Positions 8,046 through 14,499 of a stretch of DNA of 14,499 nt are shown here, in pieces. Where the stretch lies: positions 1 through 14,499 of the forward strand of contig CAMPKU010000101.1 in the NCBI GenBank assembly GCA_946887385.1, written 5' to 3'. Below the pieces are notes generated by a model. That model worked only from the letters and a program-made list of their open reading frames with translations, ran no database searches and was not told the DNA's origin. Source of the DNA: an uncultured Gammaproteobacteria bacterium. Its GTDB lineage: Bacteria; Pseudomonadota; Gammaproteobacteria; Rariloculales; Rariloculaceae. The position numbers and the translations under genes are program-made. Each line of letters starts with the position of its first letter. Positions within the stretch are counted from its first letter, which is position 1.

Positions 8046-9650
8046 TCAGTAGCCGGAGGTGATGGGATAGCGCCAATCGCGGCCGAAAGCGCGGCCGCTC
8101 ACGCGCACGCCGGGCGGCGCCTGGCGGCGCTTGTACTCCGCGCGCTTGACCATCTGAAGCACGCGCACCACCGTCGCGCGGTCGAACCCGAGAGCGGTGA
8201 TCTGTTCGACGGAAAAATCTTTTTCGATGAATGCTTCGAGAATGGCGTCGAGCACGTCGTACGGCGGCAGCGAATCGCTGTCTTTCTGATCGTGGCGCAG
8301 CTCGGCGGTCGGCGGGCGCGTGATCACGCGCGGCGGAATGGCCGGCGAGAGGGAGTTGCGGTAAGCCGCCAATTGATAGACGAGCGTCTTCGCACAGTCT
8401 TTGAGCGGCGCGAACCCGCCCGCCATGTCGCCGTAGAGCGTGGCGTATCCCACGGCCATCTCGCTCTTGTTGCCCGTGGTGAGCACCATCTTGCCGGTCT
8501 TGTTCGAGATGGCCATGAGCAGCACGCCGCGGCAGCGCGCCTGGATGTTCTCTTCCGTGGTATCGGCCGGCAACCCCGCGAATACGTCTTTGAGCACGGC
8601 CAGAGTGCTGTCGAACATCGGCTCGATCGACAGCACGTCGTAGCGCACCCCGAGCAGCGCGGCTTGCTGCGCCGCGTCGTCGCGGCTCATCTGCGACGTA
8701 TAACGCGACGGCATCATCACGGCATGCACGCGGTCGGCGCCCAACGCGTCCACCGCGATCGTCAACGTTAGCGCCGAGTCGATGCCGCCCGACAACCCCA
8801 GCACGACGCCGGCAAAGCCGTTCTTCTCTACGTAGTCGCGCGTACCGAGCACGAGCGCGCGATAAACTCGCTCCGCGAGCGGCGGCACCGGGTTCGGCGT
8901 TCCCGCGCGCGGCACGAGCCGGCCCGCCTTGCGCTCGAGCTCGACGACGTAGAGATCTTCCTCGTACAACGGCGCACGGAATTGCACGCGGCCTTGCGCG
9001 TCGATGACGGCCGAGCCGCCGTCGAAGACGAGCTCGTCCTGCCCGCCGACCATGTTCGCGTAGACCAGGGGCAGCGACGTTTCCTGCGCGCGAGCCGCCA
9101 GAATCTGCTCGCGCACCTCCTGTTGCGTACGGTGAAACGGCGAGCCGTTGATGACGAGAATCGCTTCCGCGCCCGCAGCCGCCGCGGCACGGCAAGGCCC
9201 CGGCACCCAAGCGTCCTCGCAGATGATCAGGCCGAGCGTGTGCCCGTCGAGCTCGACGACGGTGCCGCCTTGCCCCGGTTCGAAATAGCGCTTCTCGTCG
9301 AACACCGCATAGTTCGGCAGAGCAACCTTGCGGTGATTCGCAAGCTGCCGGCCGTCTCGCAGCAACGCTGCGCTGTTGTAGACCAACTCGCCTTCGTACT
9401 CGGGATAGCCCACATACACCGCGATGCCGCGCACTTGGTCGCGCACCAACGCAAGCGCGGCTTCCACTCGGCTGCGCAAGCCCCGGTGCAGCAGCAGGTC
9501 CTCGGGCGGATAGCCGCAGAGCGTGAGCTCCGGGAACAGCACGATGTCGCAGCCGCGCTCTCGTGCGCGCGCGGAGTAGTCGAGAACTTTGTGGGCGTTC
9601 GCGTCGATGGCGCCGACGCGCGTGTTGATCTGGGCGAGCCCGATCTTCAC
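8046..9650 (-). CDS. nadE: Glutamine-dependent NAD+ synthetase NadE (nitrilase-fused)
   Basis: NadE makes NAD+ from nicotinic acid adenine dinucleotide, ATP and glutamine-derived ammonia, the last step of NAD synthesis. The 534 residues combine two domains. The N-terminal nitrilase-type glutaminase (about 1-255) has the triad Glu41 (PEL), Lys108 (HRKVALPNY) and Cys144 (CEDAW). The C-terminal NAD synthase domain (about 262-534) has the P-loop SGGIDS at 287-292, TGNKSE, and the YGDMAGGF segment. The two-domain form uses glutamine, unlike the short ammonia-dependent NadE of E. coli. Translation begins at GTG (9650), overlapping the sucD stop by 4 bases (GTGA), with no clear Shine-Dalgarno, so it is probably coupled to sucD. 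It ends 9 bases from the convergent bamD stop. Confidence 0.97.
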   Translation of the reverse strand: MKIGLAQINTRVGAIDANAHKVLDYSARARERGCDIVLFPELTLCGYPPEDLLLHRGLRSRVEAALALVRDQVRGIAVYVGYPEYEGELVYNSAALLRDGRQLANHRKVALPNYAVFDEKRYFEPGQGGTVVELDGHTLGLIICEDAWVPGPCRAAAAAGAEAILVINGSPFHRTQQEVREQILAARAQETSLPLVYANMVGGQDELVFDGGSAVIDAQGRVQFRAPLYEEDLYVVELERKAGRLVPRAGTPNPVPPLAERVYRALVLGTRDYVEKNGFAGVVLGLSGGIDSALTLTIAVDALGADRVHAVMMPSRYTSQMSRDDAAQQAALLGVRYDVLSIEPMFDSTLAVLKDVFAGLPADTTEENIQARCRGVLLMAISNKTGKMVLTTGNKSEMAVGYATLYGDMAGGFAPLKDCAKTLVYQLAAYRNSLSPAIPPRVITRPPTAELRHDQKDSDSLPPYDVLDAILEAFIEKDFSVEQITALGFDRATVVRVLQMVKRAEYKRRQAPPGVRVSGRAFGRDWRYPITSGY

Positions 9651-10512
9651 TTCAATGCCGCGGCCATCGCGTCGCCGAGATCCGCGAGCGAGCGCACGGT
9701 GCGCACGCCGGCTTTCTCGAGCGCCGCGAACTTCTCCTTCGCCGTGCCCTTGCCGCCCGAGATGATTGCGCCCGCGTGCCCCATCCGCTTACCCGGCGGG
9801 GCCGTGACGCCGGCGATGTAGCCGACCACGGGCTTTTTCACGTGCTTTGCGATGTACTCGGCCGCGGCTTCCTCGTCCGAGCCGCCGATCTCGCCGACCA
9901 TGATCATGCCGCGCGTCGCGGGATCCTTCTCGAAGAGCGCCAGGCAGTCGATGAAGTTCATGCCGCGCACGGGATCGCCGCCGATGCCGATGCAGGTGCT
10001 CTGGCCTAGTCCGCGCAGCGTAGTTTGATTCACGGCCTCGTACGTGAGCGTGCCGGAGCGCGACACGATGCCGATCGAGCCCGGCTTGTGAATGGAGCCC
10101 GGCATGATGCCGATCTTGCACTCGCCCGGCGTGATGATGCCCGGGCAGTTCGGCCCGATCAGCCGCGTTCCCGAGCCCTTGATGACGGCCTTGACCTTGA
10201 CCATGTCGAGCACGGGCACGCCTTCCGTGATGCAAACGACGAGCTCGATGCCGGCATCCGCCGCCTCGAGAATCGCATCGGCAGCGAACGGCGCCGGCAC
10301 ATAGATCATGCTCACCGTCGCGCCGGTAGCTTTCTTCGCCTCGGCCACCGTGTCGAACACCGGCAAGCCCAAGTGCTGCTCACCGCCGCGCCCCGGGGTA
10401 ACGCCTGCGACGACCTTCGTGCCGTAATCCACGCACTGTTGCGTGTGGAACGTGCCCTGCTTGCCGGTCAAACCCTGGCAGATGACCTTCGTATCCTTGC
10501 CGACCAACACGC

Positions 10513-10516
<4 letters not shown>
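9647..10516 (-). CDS. sucD: Succinyl-CoA ligase (synthetase) alpha subunit
   Basis: SucD is the CoA-binding, phosphohistidine subunit of succinyl-CoA synthetase, which couples succinyl-CoA cleavage to nucleoside triphosphate formation in the TCA cycle. The 289 residues match E. coli SucD in length. The N-terminal CoA-binding Rossmann domain starts with the [11 protein letters not shown] segment (14-24). [20 protein letters not shown] and GGDPVRG follow. The phosphorylated histidine is His247 in [14 protein letters not shown]. The ATG at 10516 overlaps the sucC stop by 4 bases and has GGGAG 7 bases upstream. The stop overlaps nadE. The small overlaps on both sides make a sucC-sucD-nadE operon very likely and fit equal production of the two subunits. 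Confidence 0.98.
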
Positions 10517-11682
<1,166 letters not shown>

Positions 11683-11717
11683 GGGGAACCGTATTAAGCA
11701 ACCTGGCGGGCGGCGGT

Positions 11718-11746
11718 ATTCTCCACGAAACGTGCTACCCCCGCAA
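11718..11746 (-). promoter_or_regulatory. Candidate sigma-70 promoter for sucC-sucD-nadE
   Basis: On the minus strand, TTGCGG (11746-11741) is followed after 17 bases by GAGAAT (11723-11718), matching 3 of 6 and 4 of 6 consensus bases with ideal spacing. The transcript would begin near 11711, about 30 bases before the sucC ATG. It lies in the 108-base divergent spacer with pilS, the only non-coding DNA upstream of the operon. Confidence 0.35.
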
Positions 11747-11776
11747 AGCGCGAGCCGGCGCACCAGCCCGATCAGG

Positions 11777-11782
11777 TAGAAT
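11777..11782 (+). promoter_or_regulatory. Possible -10 element of pilS
   Basis: TAGAAT matches the sigma-70 -10 at 5 of 6 positions but has no -35 at the usual distance. Its predicted start (about 11789) is nearly at the pilS ATG (11791), which would give an almost leaderless message. No good Shine-Dalgarno precedes the ATG. Confidence 0.25.
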
Positions 11783-11790
11783 TCGCCGCC

Positions 11791-13464
11791 ATGTCCGCCG
11801 TCGATGCCGTCGACACACCGCGCGCGGGCTCCGCGCCGCGTCCGGGAGCCATTTCCGCAACGGCGGATTTCGCCTGGCGAGTTCTCATTCTACTGAACCT
11901 GTTCCGCCTCTCGGTGGGCGCGGTGCTGCTCGCGGTGTTCTATCTGGTGGACGCCCCGCGCATCGTCGGCGATACGGACGAGGCGGTGGCGTGGCGCGCG
12001 CTGATCGGCTTGCTCGGCGCCGGCTGCGCGTTCCTCGTGATGCTGCAACGGCGCTGGCCGAGCGCCGCGAAGCAAACGTACCTACAGTTCGCCACTGATC
12101 TCGTGGCCGTGGTGTTCTTGATCCACGCGAGCGGCGGAATCTCGAGCGGACTGGGCGGGGTGCTCATCGTCTCGGTGGGAGCCCTGGCGCTGCTGCTGCG
12201 CACGGATCGTGCGTTCATGCTCGCCGCTCTCTCCACACTTGCCTTGCTGGCACAGCAGACCTACGCCCAGCTTCACGGTCTGGCGACGAGCGCTCAGTTC
12301 GCCCCGGTCGGCATCCTCGGCGCCGTGATCTTCATCATCACGGCCGTCGTGCAGCTCCTGCGCACGCGGCTCGTGGAAACGGAAGCGCTGGCCGAGCAGC
12401 GCGGCCTCGACCTCCGCAACCTGGTGGAGCTAAACGAGTACATCATCCAGCACCTTCGCGAGAGCATCGTCGTCGTCGATGGAGACAACCAGATTCGCCT
12501 GATCAACGCGTCCGCCGTCAAGCAGCTTGGAACCGCAGCGGCGAGCTCGGGGAGCTTGAACCTGGCGACGATCTCACCGGAGCTGACGCAGCAGCTTCGC
12601 CGCTGGCGCGACGGCATCTCGTTAGAGCGCACGCAGATGGCGTTCAGCTCGCCGGACGGCGCGACCATCCAGCCGCATTTCGCCCCCTTGAGCTCCGGCC
12701 GCAGCGGTGGCGTGGTGATCTTCCTCGAGGACACGTCGCTGATCGCGGAACGCGTGCAGCAAGCGAAGCTCGCGGCGCTCGGCCGCTTAAGCGCGAGTAT
12801 CGCGCACGAGATCCGCAATCCGCTCGGGGCGATGAGCCATGCCGGCCAGCTGCTCGCGGAATCGCCGAGTATGGGCACCGACGAGCACCGGCTCACGGAC
12901 ATCATTCGCGTCAACGCGCGGCGTGTGAGCCAAATCGTCGAAAGCGTGCTGGCGCTCTCGCGCCGCGAGCCGGCCCATCCCGAGCGGCTGCAGCTCGTGC
13001 CCTGGGTGGAAGACTTCACGCGCGAGTTCGTCGAGACGCTCGAGCTCTATGAAGGCGCAGTGGGCCTGACGGGAGGCTCGGCGGAGCTCGAGGTGCGCAT
13101 GGACCCGACGCACTTGCACCAGATTCTCTGGAACCTCTGCGACAACGCCGTGAAGTACGCGAGCGCGGCGGCGGGCGCGATCGCCGTGGAGCTGTCGTGC
13201 GGCGTGCTCGAGCCTTCGGGGCGGCCGTATCTCGAAGTGGCCGACCGCGGGCCCGGCATCAAGCCCGACAAGGTCGAGCAGATCTTCGAGCCGTTCTACA
13301 CCAGCCAGCCCGGCGGCACCGGCTTGGGCCTCTACATTTCTCGCGAGCTCGCTGAGCGCAACGGCGCCACGTTACGATACGCGCCTCGCCCGGGCGGCGG
13401 CAGCGCGTTTCGCATCGTGTTCGCCGATCCGAAGCGCTGGCAGCCGAACGAAGAACCCCTATGA
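11791..13464 (+). CDS. pilS: Type IV pilus sensor histidine kinase PilS
   Basis: PilS is an inner-membrane kinase that, with PilR, controls pilin (pilA) transcription; in P. aeruginosa it senses pilin in the membrane. The 557-residue protein has about six hydrophobic segments (near 29-53, 67-86, 98-114, 118-137, 140-157 and 170-190). Between segments 3 and 4 lies [12 protein letters not shown], resembling the glycine-rich motif of PilS proteins. A PAS-like region follows (about 210-320, ending in VIFLEDTS). Next come HisKA with the phosphorylated His339 in [13 protein letters not shown] and an HATPase domain (about 430-550) with the N-box [33 protein letters not shown] and a terminal [10 protein letters not shown]. 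The residues around the histidine and the end match PilS rather than NtrB. The ATG at 11791 is the first plausible start. The stop overlaps pilR by 4 bases. Confidence 0.93.
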   Translation: MSAVDAVDTPRAGSAPRPGAISATADFAWRVLILLNLFRLSVGAVLLAVFYLVDAPRIVGDTDEAVAWRALIGLLGAGCAFLVMLQRRWPSAAKQTYLQFATDLVAVVFLIHASGGISSGLGGVLIVSVGALALLLRTDRAFMLAALSTLALLAQQTYAQLHGLATSAQFAPVGILGAVIFIITAVVQLLRTRLVETEALAEQRGLDLRNLVELNEYIIQHLRESIVVVDGDNQIRLINASAVKQLGTAAASSGSLNLATISPELTQQLRRWRDGISLERTQMAFSSPDGATIQPHFAPLSSGRSGGVVIFLEDTSLIAERVQQAKLAALGRLSASIAHEIRNPLGAMSHAGQLLAESPSMGTDEHRLTDIIRVNARRVSQIVESVLALSRREPAHPERLQLVPWVEDFTREFVETLELYEGAVGLTGGSAELEVRMDPTHLHQILWNLCDNAVKYASAAAGAIAVELSCGVLEPSGRPYLEVADRGPGIKPDKVEQIFEPFYTSQPGGTGLGLYISRELAERNGATLRYAPRPGGGSAFRIVFADPKRWQPNEEPL

Positions 13465-14499
13465 AGCCGATCGCCCTCGTCGTCGACGACGAACCGCACA
13501 TTTGCGAGCTCCTATCGATCACGCTCGAGCGCATGGACATCGCCACGCGCACGTGCGGCGACGTCACGAGCGCAAAGCAAGCGCTCGGCGAGCACGCGTT
13601 CGACGTGTGCTTGACCGACATGCGGCTGCCGGACGGCGACGGGCTCGAGCTCGTCGAGTGGATTCAGCGCGAGGTGCCCGGCACGCCGGTGGCCGTGATC
13701 ACGGCGCACGGCAGCGTGGAAGCCGCGGTTCGTGCTTTGAAGCTCGGCGCGTTCGACTTCGTGTCGAAGCCGCTCGACTTGAACGATCTGCGCAAGCTCG
13801 TGACGGCTGCCTTGAAGCTCAAGGGCGCGGCCGCGCCGCGCACACCGTCGACCGACGGGCTCGTGGGGCAGTCCCCGCCGATCGAGCGGGTGCGCGCGAT
13901 GGTGGCGAAGGTGGCGAGGAGCCAAGCGCCCGTGCACATCTCCGGCGAATCGGGCACCGGCAAAGAGCTGGTGGCGCGCATGATTCACGACACGGGCCCG
14001 CGGCGCGAAGGGCCGTTCGTGCCGATCAATTGCGGGGCCATTCCGACGGAGCTCATGGAGAGCGAGTTCTTCGGCCACAAGAAGGGCAGCTTCACGGGTG
14101 CCGTGAGCGACAAGACCGGCCTCATCCAAACGGCCGAGGGCGGCACATTATTCCTCGACGAGGTGGCGGACCTGCCTCTGCACATGCAGGTGAAGCTGCT
14201 GCGCGTGATTCAGGAGAAGACCATCCGCCCGGTGGGCCAGGCCACCGAGCTGGCCGTCGACGTGCGGATCTTGAGCGCCACCCACAAGAATCTGGGCGAG
14301 CTCGTGGCCGAAGGCAGCTTCCGCGAGGACCTGTACTACCGCATCAACGTCATCGGTCTGCAGGTGCCGCCGCTGCGCGAGCGCGGCGAGGACGTGCTGA
14401 TGCTGGCCCACCATGCCCTGAGCAGGCTCGCAGGCGAACAAGGTGTGCAAACGCCGCACTTGACGACCGCCGCGCAGGACGCGCTCATGAGCTACCGGT
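13461..14499 (+). CDS. pilR: Sigma-54-dependent response regulator PilR, partial (continues beyond the window)
   Basis: PilR, once phosphorylated by PilS, activates sigma-54 transcription of pilA. The visible 346 residues start at an ATG overlapping the pilS stop (ATGA). The receiver domain (about 1-120) has Asp9/Asp10, phospho-acceptor Asp53, Thr81 and Lys103. The AAA+ domain starts near 133 and has Walker A GESGTGKE (162-169), the sigma-54 contact loop GSFTGA (209-214), Walker B GGTLFLDE (227-234), and the later FREDLYYRINV and PPLRERGEDV segments. The loop has Ser where most activators have Ala (GAFTGA); PilR proteins commonly read GSFTGA, so this is not a defect. The C-terminal helix-turn-helix lies outside the window. 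No frameshift or stop interrupts the frame up to position 14499. pilA is not visible. Confidence 0.95.
   Translation, partial: MKPIALVVDDEPHICELLSITLERMDIATRTCGDVTSAKQALGEHAFDVCLTDMRLPDGDGLELVEWIQREVPGTPVAVITAHGSVEAAVRALKLGAFDFVSKPLDLNDLRKLVTAALKLKGAAAPRTPSTDGLVGQSPPIERVRAMVAKVARSQAPVHISGESGTGKELVARMIHDTGPRREGPFVPINCGAIPTELMESEFFGHKKGSFTGAVSDKTGLIQTAEGGTLFLDEVADLPLHMQVKLLRVIQEKTIRPVGQATELAVDVRILSATHKNLGELVAEGSFREDLYYRINVIGLQVPPLRERGEDVLMLAHHALSRLAGEQGVQTPHLTTAAQDALMSYR

Noticed and set aside
7864..9210. A 448-codon minus-strand frame overlapping nadE and the end of bamD
   Set aside because: It is a shifted frame of nadE with Arg/Ala-rich composition. The real NadE frame has all catalytic motifs in order.
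11683..11763. A 27-codon N-terminal extension of SucC
   Set aside because: SucC proteins begin at MNLHEYQ. The extension would occupy most of the divergent promoter region shared with pilS.
14089..14106. GSFTGA instead of GAFTGA in the PilR sigma-54 contact loop as a possible defect
   Set aside because: Known PilR proteins commonly carry GSFTGA, so the substitution is normal for this family.

Overview
This is a GC-rich, gene-dense stretch of a proteobacterial chromosome, most likely from a gammaproteobacterium. The gene set fits this: a BamD lipoprotein, an RluD-type pseudouridine synthase, ClpB, and a PilS/PilR pair whose sensor has six membrane segments. In Pseudomonas aeruginosa the order clpB-pgeF-rluD-bamD-pilS-pilR is, from memory, contiguous. 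Here the same set is present, but a nadE-sucD-sucC block lies between bamD and pilS. I see no RNA gene, insertion sequence, prophage, CRISPR array or toxin-antitoxin pair. I also see no undescribed multi-gene system, and nearly all of the DNA is accounted for by recognisable core genes.

Layout. Positions 1-7176 are all on the minus strand, read right to left: rluD, pgeF, clpB, fmdB, aspS and nadA (nadA leaves the window at position 1). rluD and pgeF overlap by 4 bases. clpB has its own upstream region with a good match to a heat-shock (sigma-32) promoter. fmdB follows clpB closely. A GC-rich hairpin and a candidate promoter separate fmdB from aspS, and aspS overlaps nadA by one base. bamD reads rightward from 7281, divergent from rluD, behind a candidate envelope-stress (sigma-E-like) promoter. 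It ends 9 bases from the end of the convergent minus-strand operon sucC-sucD-nadE (11682-8046), whose genes overlap by 4 bases each. A 108-base divergent spacer then leads to pilS-pilR on the plus strand; these also overlap by 4 bases, and pilR leaves the window at its right end.

Functions. The genes cover translation (AspRS), ribosome maturation (RluD), protein disaggregation (ClpB), peptidoglycan precursor quality control (PgeF), outer-membrane assembly (BamD), the TCA cycle (SucCD), the first and last dedicated parts of NAD synthesis (NadA, NadE), and control of type IV pili (PilSR). The points most worth a second look are: His30/Gly81 in AspRS, the pair linked to non-discriminating enzymes that also charge tRNA-Asn; a NadA unlike the E. 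coli subtype; the two stress-promoter candidates; the tightly overlapped sucCD-nadE operon; and a shortened N-terminal loop in PgeF.
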